A DNA stretch of 54,977 nt from Verrucomicrobiota bacterium (GTDB lineage Bacteria; Verrucomicrobiota; Verrucomicrobiia; Verrucomicrobiales; DEV007): NCBI GenBank assembly GCA_003402735.1, contig QQNE01000014.1:1-54977 (forward strand), read 5' to 3'. Both the position numbers and the translations under genes were made by a program. Below the pieces are notes generated by a model. It was not told where the DNA came from. It ran no database searches and was given only the letters and a program-made list of their open reading frames with translations. This document shows, in pieces, positions 26,886 to 36,131 of this stretch. Numbering within the stretch: position 1 is the first letter of the stretch; each line of letters begins with the position of its first letter.

Positions 26886-27296
26886 TCACGGGGCCCCGGA
26901 GGGCAGACCAAGGATTCCTAGATATTCTTCGGCGATCGGTTCATCCGCGCCCGCCAAGTCCATCTCACGGAGGCATAACGGATCGATCCAGCGGATCTCG
27001 GCGTGCTCGAGAGCCTCCGGCTCACCCGACAAAACGGTGCAGCGAAACGGGATCAACTCAATCGTTCCGCCTGGATAGGAGTGGAGCACGGGGGACAACG
27101 CCGGGCCCACTTCGATCCGGCACCCAAGTTCCTCTTCGATCTCCCTCTGCAGACAGGCTTCGCTGCTTTCTCCGGGGTGCACCTTTCCCCCGGGAAATTC
27201 CCACTTTCCGGCAAGTGACTTGCCCTCGGGGCGCCGGGCCAGAAGCAATTTGCCATCCCTCTCGATGAGTGCGCAGGTGACGGCGATGGCAGACAT
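26886..27296 (-). CDS. MutT-like NUDIX hydrolase
   Basis: A 136-residue NUDIX protein. The box is complete: GGKVHPGESSEACLQREIEEELG (G..E.......REIEEELG). The N-terminus IAVTCALIERDGKLLLARR and the W(E)FPGGK lead match the MutT/8-oxo-dGTPase branch, so it probably cleans oxidised nucleotides. The ATG at 27296 gives the family-typical N-terminus; the open frame continues to 27410 but overlaps the divergent gene. It is convergent with ssrA (45 bp apart). Confidence 0.9.
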   Translation of the reverse strand: MSAIAVTCALIERDGKLLLARRPEGKSLAGKWEFPGGKVHPGESSEACLQREIEEELGCRIEVGPALSPVLHSYPGGTIELIPFRCTVLSGEPEALEHAEIRWIDPLCLREMDLAGADEPIAEEYLGILGLPSGAP

Positions 27297-27400
27297 GGGA
27301 GGAGGAAAAGGGTGACCCAGGATGGTTTTTTCAAAAAAGCAAGCGGTTTGCCCGTGTCTGAGGATGGGTTCGAGACGGCCTCGATGGTTCCGGCACCGAA

Positions 27401-29014
27401 ATGAAGACAATTCTCCTCGCCAACTTGGTTCTGCTCTGCTTCATCGGCCCCGCCTTCGCTTCCGAGCCTTGGTGGAAAGAGGTGGACGCCGCCTCACTTC
27501 CACCGCTTTCCCAGCCCATCGAACAAGTCGTGGATCAATACGTGGAGCAATTGCTCCGCGCCAAGGGAGTCCGGGCCGCTCCGTCGGCAGCGCCCGAAAC
27601 CCTGATTCGCCGCCTGGCGCTGGATTTAGCGGGTCGAGTCCCAACACCGGCAGAAGCGAACGCGTTCCTGCAAGCGGCCGATCCCCTGCATCTCATCCGC
27701 ACGGTGGAGGAGATGATCGATTCCCCCAGTTTCGACCGCCACTTGGCCTATGAGTTGAACTGGTTGCTGATGGAGGGCAAATCCACCGACTTCACCAAAT
27801 ACCTCGCCGCTGCGACCTCCAGCCATCAGTCGTGGGATGTCATCTTTGGCGACGCCATTCGGGGGACGACAGGTGGCGCCGATCAGTTTGTGCGGAGCCG
27901 GATCAAGGACACCGACAAGCTGAGCAACGACGTGAGCGTGATCTTCCTTGGGGTGAACGTGAGTTGCGCCCAGTGTCACGACCATCCGGAGGTGAAGACC
28001 TGGACCCAGGAGACCTATTACGGAATGAAGGCCTTTTTCGGGCGCACGTTTGATCACGCAGGGTTTGCCGGGGAGCGTTCCTATGGCGAGATCACTTACA
28101 AAACCGTGGCGGGTGAGGAACGCCCGGTGCGCCCGCACTACCTCGGCGGTCCTGCCTTGGTGGAGGCGACCGCCTCTGAGCCATCTGCGGAAGAAAAAAA
28201 GCGGGAGAAAGCCCTGCTGGATGACCTGCGAAACCGAAAACAGCCGCCGCCGGAGCCGGGTTACAGTCGGAAGCTACGGTTGGTCGAGAGCGCGCTGAAG
28301 GACCGCGAAGGTTACTTTGCCCGCGCGATCGTGAATCGGACTTGGCATCGGCTCTTTGGGCACGGGCTGGTGATGCCGCTGGACCAGATGCACGGGGTCA
28401 ATCGTCCCAGCCATCCGGAACTGCTGCAGTGGCTGGCTCTGCGCCTTCAGGCGGACAAGTATGACCTTCGCCAACTCATCCGCGGCCTCGTCTTGAGCGC
28501 GGCCTATCAGCGGGACTCTCGATGGAACGGATCGGTTCCCGCTCCGGATCTGTTCGCCATGGCCATCCCGCGGCCTCTCACGCCTCGACAGTATTCCGTT
28601 TCCCTGAAAATGGCCTCGCTCGATCCATCATACTTGGGCAGCAGAGTCACGGCGGAGGACTTGAAAAAGCGGGTGGAAGGCATCGAAACCAGCAGCGGCG
28701 GACTTGCCTCCCGGTTCGAGCAGCCCGGGCATGGATTCCAGTTTCCCGTGGATGAAGCGCTTTACTTCAGCAACAGCCAGGAAGCGCAGGATCAGTATTT
28801 GAATGGAGGGCTCGCCAATCACCTCGACGCACTTCCCGAGGCATCTGCAAAGATCCGCACCGCGTATCGGGCGGTGCTCGGCCGCGATCCACAGACCGCA
28901 GAGGTTGCAGACCTTCGCGAATACCTCGAATCCCGTTCGGACCGGCCAAGGGAAGCGATGCGGCAGGTGCTCTGGGCCTTGTTCACTTGCAGCGAATGCC
29001 GATTCAATCACTGA
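27401..29014 (+). CDS. DUF1549/DUF1553 exported protein
   Basis: A 537-residue secreted protein with signal sequence TILLANLVLLCFIGPAFA. The N-terminal half is DUF1549 (LIRRLALDLAGRVPTPAEANAF near 65-90), ending with a CAQCH haem-type motif at 189-193 in VSCAQCHDHP. The C-terminal half is DUF1553 (FARAIVNRTWHRLFGHGLV, then HPELLQWLA and the final ALFTCSECRFNH). These proteins are abundant in PVC bacteria; they are usually described as planctomycete cytochrome-type proteins of unknown substrate. No separate PSCyt1 domain precedes it here. It leads a three-gene operon with DUF1501 and WD40 genes. Confidence 0.9.
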   Translation: MKTILLANLVLLCFIGPAFASEPWWKEVDAASLPPLSQPIEQVVDQYVEQLLRAKGVRAAPSAAPETLIRRLALDLAGRVPTPAEANAFLQAADPLHLIRTVEEMIDSPSFDRHLAYELNWLLMEGKSTDFTKYLAAATSSHQSWDVIFGDAIRGTTGGADQFVRSRIKDTDKLSNDVSVIFLGVNVSCAQCHDHPEVKTWTQETYYGMKAFFGRTFDHAGFAGERSYGEITYKTVAGEERPVRPHYLGGPALVEATASEPSAEEKKREKALLDDLRNRKQPPPEPGYSRKLRLVESALKDREGYFARAIVNRTWHRLFGHGLVMPLDQMHGVNRPSHPELLQWLALRLQADKYDLRQLIRGLVLSAAYQRDSRWNGSVPAPDLFAMAIPRPLTPRQYSVSLKMASLDPSYLGSRVTAEDLKKRVEGIETSSGGLASRFEQPGHGFQFPVDEALYFSNSQEAQDQYLNGGLANHLDALPEASAKIRTAYRAVLGRDPQTAEVADLREYLESRSDRPREAMRQVLWALFTCSECRFNH

Positions 29015-29019
29015 GTTCC

Positions 29020-30333
29020 ATGGACGATCATCCTCCCAGCCTCTGCAGCGCTTCCGCACACGACATCAGTCGTCGAGCCTTCCTCAGCCACTCACTTGCT
29101 GTGGGTTCCGGGTCGTTGCTCGGGACCACCGGGGCCATCCACGCCCTCGATGAAGACTCCGTGAACGCCGCACTCAAGGGCACCGGCAAAAGTGTCATCC
29201 TCCTGTGGCTCGCGGGTGGTCCCAGTCAGTTCGAAACCTGGGATCCAAAACCGGGCCGATCCACGGGCGGTCCCTTTGCGGCCATCCCCACCAGCGTCCC
29301 GGGCGTGCACGTCTCCGAACTCATGCCCAAGATGGCCCGAAGAATGCACAAGGTCACCGCAATCCGGTCGGTCAATTCCAGGGATGCCGGGCACGACACC
29401 GGGGCGGAGATGATGCTGCGAGGCCGAAAAAACGAGGCCGCGCTCACTTACCCGGACATGGGGAGCATCCTTGCCAAGGAGCTGGGCCGGGCGGATTCCA
29501 GAGTTCCTGGTTACGTGTCGTTCTATTCGCAGACCGAGGGACGCGGCAGCACCAGGGCCACGCCCTCTTTTCTCGGCGCCAGATACGCGCCGATGATCCT
29601 GAACGATGGACTGATGCCGCCGAATCTGGCCCGTCTTTCATCCATCACCACCGAAGATCACCGGGAACGGGCCCAGCTTCGGGATCTGCTGAGTGCCCGA
29701 TTTGCCAGCAATCGGAACCTGGAAACGGTCCGGAGCCACGCCAGCGCCTACGCACGGGTCCACGGCCTCATGAGCAGCGAGTCAATGTTTGACATCGAAC
29801 AGGAACCTCAGTGGATCCGGGATCGCTACGGCCCGAGTCTTTTCGGTCAACAGGCCCTGATGGCTCGCCGCATGGCCGAGGCCGGCGTCCCGTTCATCCG
29901 CGTCGCGCGCGCCTGGTGGGACAGCCACGGGCAGAATTTCGAGACCCATCAGGAAATGGTGCCGGAACTCGACCACGTCATGGCCACTCTGATGGATGAC
30001 CTCGAACAGCGCGGCATGCTCGAGTCGACCCTCGTCATCGCCATGGGCGAATTCGGCCGCACGCCAGCCATCAACCCGAGCCTGGGTCGGGACCATTTCG
30101 CGGCGGCGTGGAGCGTGGCCATGTTCGGGACTGGCCTGCAGCAGGGCGCGGTTTATGGCACCACCGATGCGGACGGCCAGACCGTGACGGAGGGAGAGGT
30201 GGGAGCAGGAGAAATCTTCGCGACGGTTCTCGCGGCGGTGGGAGTCGACCCCGAAAAGGAATACCACGTCGGTTCGCGGCCCGTGCCGCTGGTCAACCCT
30301 GGCATCAAGCCCATTCGGCCGCTGCTCGCATGA
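29020..30333 (+). CDS. DUF1501 exported protein (sulfatase-like fold)
   Basis: A 437-residue DUF1501 protein with a twin-arginine type N-terminus (SRRAFLSHSLAVGSGSLLG). Landmarks: ILLWLAGGPSQFETWDPKPG, LMPKMARRMHK, DAGHDTGAEMMLRG, RRMAEAGVPFIRV and GEFGRTPAINPSLGRDHF, which follow the alkaline-phosphatase/sulfatase-like superfamily pattern. I chose the ATG at 29020; an earlier ATG at 28987 lies inside the preceding gene. DUF1501 and DUF1553 proteins are typically encoded together and are thought to act as an exported pair. The stop overlaps the WD40 gene start (ATGA). Confidence 0.9.
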   Translation: MDDHPPSLCSASAHDISRRAFLSHSLAVGSGSLLGTTGAIHALDEDSVNAALKGTGKSVILLWLAGGPSQFETWDPKPGRSTGGPFAAIPTSVPGVHVSELMPKMARRMHKVTAIRSVNSRDAGHDTGAEMMLRGRKNEAALTYPDMGSILAKELGRADSRVPGYVSFYSQTEGRGSTRATPSFLGARYAPMILNDGLMPPNLARLSSITTEDHRERAQLRDLLSARFASNRNLETVRSHASAYARVHGLMSSESMFDIEQEPQWIRDRYGPSLFGQQALMARRMAEAGVPFIRVARAWWDSHGQNFETHQEMVPELDHVMATLMDDLEQRGMLESTLVIAMGEFGRTPAINPSLGRDHFAAAWSVAMFGTGLQQGAVYGTTDADGQTVTEGEVGAGEIFATVLAAVGVDPEKEYHVGSRPVPLVNPGIKPIRPLLA

Positions 30334-31313
30334 AATTCACCGAACTGAAACGCTCGGCCCGGAAGGAAATCCTGTTTTCGGTGGCCGAAGACGAAGGAGG
30401 CGCCCTCTGTGTCGGCACCTCCGAAGGGAAAGTGGTCCGGACCGACCCGTCTGGGGTTGACCCCGATGCCGTTTTCCAGGGCGAAGCCCATGCCAGTTAC
30501 GTCACCGGACTCGCCCGAGCGGGCTCGATGCTCATATCCGGCAGCTACGATCGCCACCTGGTCTGGTGGGATGGGGCGGGATCGCGGCAGCTGTTCCGCA
30601 AGTCGGCTCATGACAAATGGATTCGGAAAGTGACGGTCAGTCCGGATGGCAAAACGGTGGCCACGGTGGCGGACGACATGGTTTGCCGACTCTGGGACGC
30701 GGGGACGGGAACGCTCAAGGCGGAACTCCGGGGACACGAGCCCGAGACCCCGGACCATTACCCCTCCATGCTCTTCACCTGCGCCTTCAACCCGGCCGGA
30801 GATCTGCTGGCCACTGCGGACAAGGTCGGTCGAATCATCGTCTGGAACGCGGCTACGGGTGCAATCGCAAAATCGATGGATTCCCCCGGCATGTATACCT
30901 GGGATCCGATCCAGCGGAGGCATTCGATTGGCGGGGTGCGCTCCCTCGCTTTTTCTCCGGATGGCAGGACTCTGGTGGCGGGCGGAATTGGAAAGATCGG
31001 AAACATCGATCATCTGGCAGGGAACGCTCGCCTGGAGGTTTTCGACTGGGCATCCGCCAAGTCGTTGGCCGTGATCGAAACGGGCCAAGTGAAGGGACTC
31101 GTCAACAGGATGGCTTTTCACCCTGGAGGCAAGTGGTTGCTAGGGGCCGGAGGAGACAACAAGGGCCTGCACTTGCTGGTGAACTGCGGGACCTGGAAGT
31201 TGGAGTTGGAAGAACCTTGCGCCTTCCACGTCCATGACTTTGTCCTCAGTCCAACTGCCGATCGCTACACCGCCGTGGGGCACCAGGGAATTTGCGTGCA
31301 GACCATCGCCTGA
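30330..31313 (+). CDS. WD40-repeat protein
   Basis: A 327-residue beta-propeller. Repeat-like blades end in variants of WD: HLVWWDGAGS, MVCRLWDAGTG, RIIVWNAATG, LEVFDWASAK, with VSPDGK, FNPAGD, FSPDGR and FHPGGK turns between them. There is no signal peptide. Start chosen at 30330, where ATGA overlaps the DUF1501 stop, indicating coupled translation with the exported pair. Its partner or ligand is unknown. Confidence 0.9.
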   Translation: MKFTELKRSARKEILFSVAEDEGGALCVGTSEGKVVRTDPSGVDPDAVFQGEAHASYVTGLARAGSMLISGSYDRHLVWWDGAGSRQLFRKSAHDKWIRKVTVSPDGKTVATVADDMVCRLWDAGTGTLKAELRGHEPETPDHYPSMLFTCAFNPAGDLLATADKVGRIIVWNAATGAIAKSMDSPGMYTWDPIQRRHSIGGVRSLAFSPDGRTLVAGGIGKIGNIDHLAGNARLEVFDWASAKSLAVIETGQVKGLVNRMAFHPGGKWLLGAGGDNKGLHLLVNCGTWKLELEEPCAFHVHDFVLSPTADRYTAVGHQGICVQTIA

Positions 31314-31367
31314 TCGAGCTTGCCGGAGGTTCGTGAAACGCGCTCCGCAGAAGTCGGCGTCGCCTGC

Positions 31368-31937
31368 TCACCCGCTGCGCGGACGATCCAGCCTGATCTT
31401 GAGCTTGAGCAGCCCCGCGACGGAAATTGCGTCGCGGATCTCCCCATTTTCCGCCATGGCAAACGCCTCGGCGAGCGGAAGTCGGCGCACCCGAAGCTCC
31501 TCCGTGGGTTCAGGGGCCGCTCCCCGAAACGTCAGCCCCGTGGCCAGGAAGACGTAGCCCTCTTCATCCGTGACGGAGTTGGAGGTTTGAATGCCGTGGA
31601 TCAACAATTCCAGGTGAAGCGCTTCCAACCCGACTTCTTCAAGCAGTTCGCGACGCGCCGCATCCTCCAGAGCTTCGCCCCGCGGCGCACCTCCCTCCGG
31701 AATTTCCCACTCATAACGGTTCAGGGTGTAGCGGTATTGACCGACCAGCCAGGTGTGCCCCTCGTCATCGACCGGGATCACACCCACCGCACGATTCTGA
31801 AACTGGACCACACCGTAAATCCCGGGTCCGCCCTGCGGATTCAGGACCTGATCCTCCACCACCCGGATCCACGGATTCTCGTAGACCGTGCGCCGCACCA
31901 GGGTCGTCCAGGGATTTTCTTCTTCGGGCCGGGACAT
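31368..31937 (-). CDS. NUDIX hydrolase, ADP-ribose pyrophosphatase type
   Basis: A 189-residue NUDIX protein. The box reads EGGAPRGEALEDAARRELLEEVG, with the G..E.......RELLEEVG pattern. QYRYTLNRYEWEIPEGG just before it is typical of the ADP-ribose/nucleotide-sugar branch. It ends 54 bp from the convergent WD40 gene. The preceding oxidoreductase gene ends 3 bases upstream of its start, so the two are translated from one transcript. Substrate not determined. Confidence 0.9.
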   Translation of the reverse strand: MSRPEEENPWTTLVRRTVYENPWIRVVEDQVLNPQGGPGIYGVVQFQNRAVGVIPVDDEGHTWLVGQYRYTLNRYEWEIPEGGAPRGEALEDAARRELLEEVGLEALHLELLIHGIQTSNSVTDEEGYVFLATGLTFRGAAPEPTEELRVRRLPLAEAFAMAENGEIRDAISVAGLLKLKIRLDRPRSG

Positions 31938-31940
31938 AAC

Positions 31941-32933
31941 TCAAGGCGCGAGGACAATCTTTCCGAACTGACGAGCCTCATCCATTCTGCGAAAGGCAGA
32001 GGCTCCATCGCGCATGGCCACCACTTGATCCACGACGGGCTGGATGCGGTGCTGGGTGACCAGGGAGGTCATTGCCGCAAAATCCGCGGGGGATCCCATG
32101 GTCGAGCCGAGCAGATTGAGCTGATTCCAAAACACCTTGCGCATGGGTAGCGACTCGAGCGGCCCCGCGGTGCCTCCGTAGTTCACAATCCTGGCGCCCG
32201 GTTCGGAAGCGTCGATCAATCCAAGGAACCCAGAGCCCCCAGAACCATCAATGGCCACGTGGATTCTGCCGAATCGCTCGACGACCTGGTTGAACCAAGC
32301 CGGATCGGTGTAAAGGAAACCGGCCTCGGCCCCGAGCGCCACGGCCCGCTCCAGTTTTTCGGGGGAACCAGAGGTCACCGCGACCTGGGCCCCCGCAGCC
32401 AAGGCGAACTGCAAGGCGAACAGGGCCACCCCACCACCGATCCCGGTGATGAGAACCCGTTCACCCTTTTGGACCTTGGCCCGACTGAAGAGCGCGCGAT
32501 ACGCGGTCAAACCAGCCAAGGGCAGAGCCGCAGCCTGTTGCATGCTGAGATGGGAGGGCAGCGAGGCCAGCTGAGAGACCGGAACCACAATCTCCTCGGC
32601 GAATGTGCCCTGGCGCGGCATTCCGAGAATCGTAAAGCCCGCCGCCTGCGCAGCTTCGCTCTTCCCCCAGTCGCAACTTGGGTTGATGATCACTTCACGA
32701 TGGAGCCAATCGCGGTTCCCCTCGGAAACTTCCACCACCTGACCGCTCCCGTCGGATCCAGGCACGACAGGATAGACCACGCCCGGGTAAATACCCTTGG
32801 TCATCCAGACGTCCCGATGATTGAGCGCGGCTGCGGCGAGCTTCACCCTGACGCAACCAGGTTCCAATGCCGGGGACGGCATCTCCCTCCAGACGGGCAG
32901 ACTCCCCTCGGTCTCCAACACAAGGCAGTTCAT
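31941..32933 (-). CDS. Medium-chain dehydrogenase/reductase (zinc-independent quinone oxidoreductase-like)
   Basis: A 330-residue MDR family protein. The N-terminal GroES-like domain has AALNHRDVWMTKG and PGSDGSGQVVEV; the cofactor domain has the Rossmann turn LITGIGGGVALFALQFA and AQVAVTSGSPEKLERA. The catalytic-zinc Cys/His pair of alcohol dehydrogenases is not obvious, although NHRD is kept. It probably reduces an aldehyde, enone or quinone with NADPH. It is paired with the NUDIX gene. Confidence 0.88.
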   Translation of the reverse strand: MNCLVLETEGSLPVWREMPSPALEPGCVRVKLAAAALNHRDVWMTKGIYPGVVYPVVPGSDGSGQVVEVSEGNRDWLHREVIINPSCDWGKSEAAQAAGFTILGMPRQGTFAEEIVVPVSQLASLPSHLSMQQAAALPLAGLTAYRALFSRAKVQKGERVLITGIGGGVALFALQFALAAGAQVAVTSGSPEKLERAVALGAEAGFLYTDPAWFNQVVERFGRIHVAIDGSGGSGFLGLIDASEPGARIVNYGGTAGPLESLPMRKVFWNQLNLLGSTMGSPADFAAMTSLVTQHRIQPVVDQVVAMRDGASAFRRMDEARQFGKIVLAP

Positions 32934-32997
32934 GGCCGCGACCCTAATCGAGCCACCGCTACCTGCAACCGGGGATGATCACCGCCTCCTCGGGCTC

Positions 32998-35900
32998 TCA
33001 ACGCACGTTGAGTTCATAGGCGAAGACCCGGGGATCGTGATCCCACCGCAACTCCCCATCCACCACCGGCGGCGGCTTGGCTTCCGAACCTCCTCCATAC
33101 AAGGCGATGGCCTTCATCGTTGTCACCTGCTCCACTGGAAACCCAAGGCGCCCGGGACGAAGCCGAATCTCGAATGGACCACTGTCCGGGAGCGGGATGA
33201 CCCGGAATCCATCCTTCCTCCGTTCCAGCCGAAACCCACCATTGGTCGCGCCCCAACCGGCGTCGATCAGGGCCCGCACCGGGCGCTGGGACGGAGGTTG
33301 GCGGGACTTCGCCGCCGCGTCCAACTCCGAAACAAACGCCAACTCCTCCACCACGCCATCCTCAATCCGCTCGATGGTCAGCTGGCCCACCCGACAGGCA
33401 TACCCGCGAAACGGTCCCTCCATGACGGTCTGGGTGGAACCAAGGCTGAGCGGCCGACCTTCCGGGGTGACGAGCACCAGGGCCGCCGTGAAATTTCCGA
33501 GAGCGAGATCGCCCAGGGAAAACTCAGCGTCTGAGGCCACCGTGCCAGCCCACTGCTCCGGGGGGACGGAACTTTGCAGCTCGATCTTCGCCTCGATCCG
33601 GGAAGGAGTCCCTCTGGAAAAGAGAATCCAGAGAGGGCGGGTCCCAAAGGCCAAGCCCTCGGTCGCCACCCAGTTCACCTCCACCCGGGCCATGCCCTCA
33701 TCCCCCAATTCCAATCTGCACTCCACCGGCACCGGCGCTGCCCGCGGGAGCGGATCGACCAAGTGCAGATAGGAGGCGTCCGGCGTCTCCGACCGTTCAA
33801 ACACGGCGCCGTCCGGTGTGGTCTCCCGACGCGCTTCCAACCCCGGGGCCACCGCCCGGAATCCCCAAGGCGCCAGACGAATCCCCTCGACCTCCCAAGG
33901 CTCGGAAGACCAATTGGTCCAGAGCGTTGTCCCCGCCCCTTTGCCGCATCGCAACCGCCCGTGATTCGGGCTCGCGGCATCGATCTCCGCAAAGCCCGTG
34001 CTCGACATGGCGGCGTGCACCGGACGCAAAAACCAGGCGCGCCTCACCACCTCACGACCCCAATCCCGATGCGTCGCCACCAATCCCTCGCCGCTCAAGA
34101 GCGTCCGCAACTCTGCCCGGGCCCCGCCTCCCTCTGGGGTCGGTCTCAGAATGCCAGGCCCCTGGGGACACGGCCAAGGAACCGGGACCAGTTGCGACGC
34201 CAATTCCACCGGAGGAAGGAGGACACCGTCGGCCCCAGGTGGAAGCCACGCCCCCGCAGACCTGGCCAAAAGGAGCCCTCCCGCAGTCATCATGCTTCGG
34301 CGGTTCGTCATCGTCGTCTTCCAGGCCGAGGCCATCGCAGTTGGGGAGAACCAGTGTCCCCAACGGTCGTGAAACCCTTCCGCCACTGAATCGCACTGCC
34401 CCAAGACGAGGAGGCCCGGCTTCGCGGAAACTGGACTCACGCCAGCACGGACGCGATCAGGTCGGACGAGATATCTCCCCGAGCGGCCCCGCAACGGATC
34501 GCCGTCGGGTCCGAACGCCACGTCCTCATAATCGAAGCTGTCGGCGAGGGGCGAGACCTCCGAGACCTCCTCGTTGAGCCCCCAGACCACGCCCCATCGC
34601 TGCAGGGCAGCTTCCAAATCGCGAAACTCCGCCAGGGGACCGGGCGCCGGACCGTCCTTGCCGGGCAGAACCGAGATTTGGTCCGTCCAGTTCCGCAGAA
34701 TCACCCCTTTGGGCCCGTGATCGTAGCGGTGGAGCTCCTCGAGCCGTTCCCGGGTCACCTTGAATCCCGGAACATCCAGGTCGAGCCAGAGCCGTTGCTG
34801 CAGCGGGCTCGCCGACGGGGTCGCCGCCTTTGCCAACGCCGCCACGGTCTTGTAGGGAGAATTCCGGCCGGCGGTCAGCCGGATCCCCTCCGCCCGGGCC
34901 GCCACCATGCCGGGCGATTGCAGGTTGGGCGTGAGCTGCATCTGGCCGAAGCCTCCAAGGGCGGTTGCCAGCAAATGAAGGCCACCGGGAAACTCAAAGG
35001 CGATCCCCGGGCCCTTCAACAAATTCCGGGCCGCATCCGCCGCGCCCAGAGCCCCTGTCTCCACCCGGATTCCCTGCCCCCCAATCATCGCAACCGGTGC
35101 GGCGTCTGCGGGCCCAAGCCCCAGGGAGACAATCTCGTCCTGGGCAGTTGCACGAATCTCCAAACCTTGATCGGAGCTTTGGATGTCAATCCGCACCATC
35201 GTCCCCCAATCGCCGCAGCTGAGGTAATGCTCGTAACCGAGACGCTTCTTGCCGTCGCCACCGACCGGTTTGCTCAAGTCGATTTGAAGCGGCGCCGGGT
35301 CTTCCCCCTCGAACACACCCGCTGGCAGGCGCAAAGCGAGGCGCAGCCCATGAAAATGAACTCGGAGTGCCTCCGGACCAGTAAGGAGAAACCATGCATC
35401 CAAAAGGCCCTGCTCCCCCGGAATGACCGCGAGCTTGAAACTTTCGGGCCCGGTGCCCAACCGGAAGATTCCTCCTTCGACCGGATCCTCCTCGGCCCGG
35501 ACATAATCGCTCAAGGCTTCCAGCCGCCACCGCTCCAGCAGACCGTTGAGGCCGGACAGTTCGGGAGGACGACCAATCTCGACCACCCGACCTCCACCCG
35601 CCGGAGCTGCGGTCGCCATCGCAGAACTCGCCGGGAAGTCCACCCGCAGCGTCCGCGCCACCCGCAGCATGCCCTGGCCACCCGCAGTGATCTCGGCAAA
35701 GGCATGAACTGGATACTCTCCATGCACCGCACCGGCAGAAACGGCGACTTGAAAGGCCGCTTCCATGCTCTGCCCCGGGTCGACCTGGAAAGGCACACTG
35801 GAAGGACCCAAGGGCGCGATGTCGCCGGTCGGACCCGCGATGAGAACCTGACCCGCCACGGCTGTCTCCGTGGCATTGCGCAGTCGGACCCGAACCTGAA

Positions 35901-36075
35901 CGGGAACGCCCGGCGCGGTGGCCACTGGGATGTCCAGGAGGCTGAGGGTCAACCGATGCATCTCCACCTCCCACGCTTCCGCGCCGACGGCGGTCCGGCT
36001 GCCCCCCAGCGCGAGGAGAGAAAGGGCGACTCCGAAAATGGCTCGGGAAATTTTGAGTCGGGGCGGGGCTGGCAC
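32998..36075 (-). CDS. Large exported protein, possible glycoside hydrolase-like TIM barrel flanked by beta-sandwiches
   Basis: A 1,025-residue protein with a signal sequence (AIFGVALSLLALGGSRTAVGA) and a GTG start. The first 300 residues are beta-rich with Val/Ala/Gly strands. A middle region of about 400-620 alternates helices and strands ending in acidic or aromatic residues: HRYDHGPKGVILRNWTD, LQRWGVVWGLNEE, LLVLGQCDSVAEGFHDRW. This resembles the barrel of putative glycosidases, with D or E at strand ends. The remainder is again beta-rich. I recognise no named family. It may act on a polysaccharide outside the cytoplasm; that is inference. It lies between trpG and the oxidoreductase gene on the same strand. 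Confidence 0.7.
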   Translation of the reverse strand: MPAPPRLKISRAIFGVALSLLALGGSRTAVGAEAWEVEMHRLTLSLLDIPVATAPGVPVQVRVRLRNATETAVAGQVLIAGPTGDIAPLGPSSVPFQVDPGQSMEAAFQVAVSAGAVHGEYPVHAFAEITAGGQGMLRVARTLRVDFPASSAMATAAPAGGGRVVEIGRPPELSGLNGLLERWRLEALSDYVRAEEDPVEGGIFRLGTGPESFKLAVIPGEQGLLDAWFLLTGPEALRVHFHGLRLALRLPAGVFEGEDPAPLQIDLSKPVGGDGKKRLGYEHYLSCGDWGTMVRIDIQSSDQGLEIRATAQDEIVSLGLGPADAAPVAMIGGQGIRVETGALGAADAARNLLKGPGIAFEFPGGLHLLATALGGFGQMQLTPNLQSPGMVAARAEGIRLTAGRNSPYKTVAALAKAATPSASPLQQRLWLDLDVPGFKVTRERLEELHRYDHGPKGVILRNWTDQISVLPGKDGPAPGPLAEFRDLEAALQRWGVVWGLNEEVSEVSPLADSFDYEDVAFGPDGDPLRGRSGRYLVRPDRVRAGVSPVSAKPGLLVLGQCDSVAEGFHDRWGHWFSPTAMASAWKTTMTNRRSMMTAGGLLLARSAGAWLPPGADGVLLPPVELASQLVPVPWPCPQGPGILRPTPEGGGARAELRTLLSGEGLVATHRDWGREVVRRAWFLRPVHAAMSSTGFAEIDAASPNHGRLRCGKGAGTTLWTNWSSEPWEVEGIRLAPWGFRAVAPGLEARRETTPDGAVFERSETPDASYLHLVDPLPRAAPVPVECRLELGDEGMARVEVNWVATEGLAFGTRPLWILFSRGTPSRIEAKIELQSSVPPEQWAGTVASDAEFSLGDLALGNFTAALVLVTPEGRPLSLGSTQTVMEGPFRGYACRVGQLTIERIEDGVVEELAFVSELDAAAKSRQPPSQRPVRALIDAGWGATNGGFRLERRKDGFRVIPLPDSGPFEIRLRPGRLGFPVEQVTTMKAIALYGGGSEAKPPPVVDGELRWDHDPRVFAYELNVR

Positions 36076-36131
36076 CGGAGCAAGCTAGCCTTGACCCCGG
36101 CTCTAGCAAACAGGAAAACCTCGCACGGAGC

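Noticed and set aside
27326..27338. T6-C-A6 palindrome before the DUF1549/1553 gene
   Set aside because: Too short and simple to call a terminator or operator; could be intrinsically bent promoter DNA at most.
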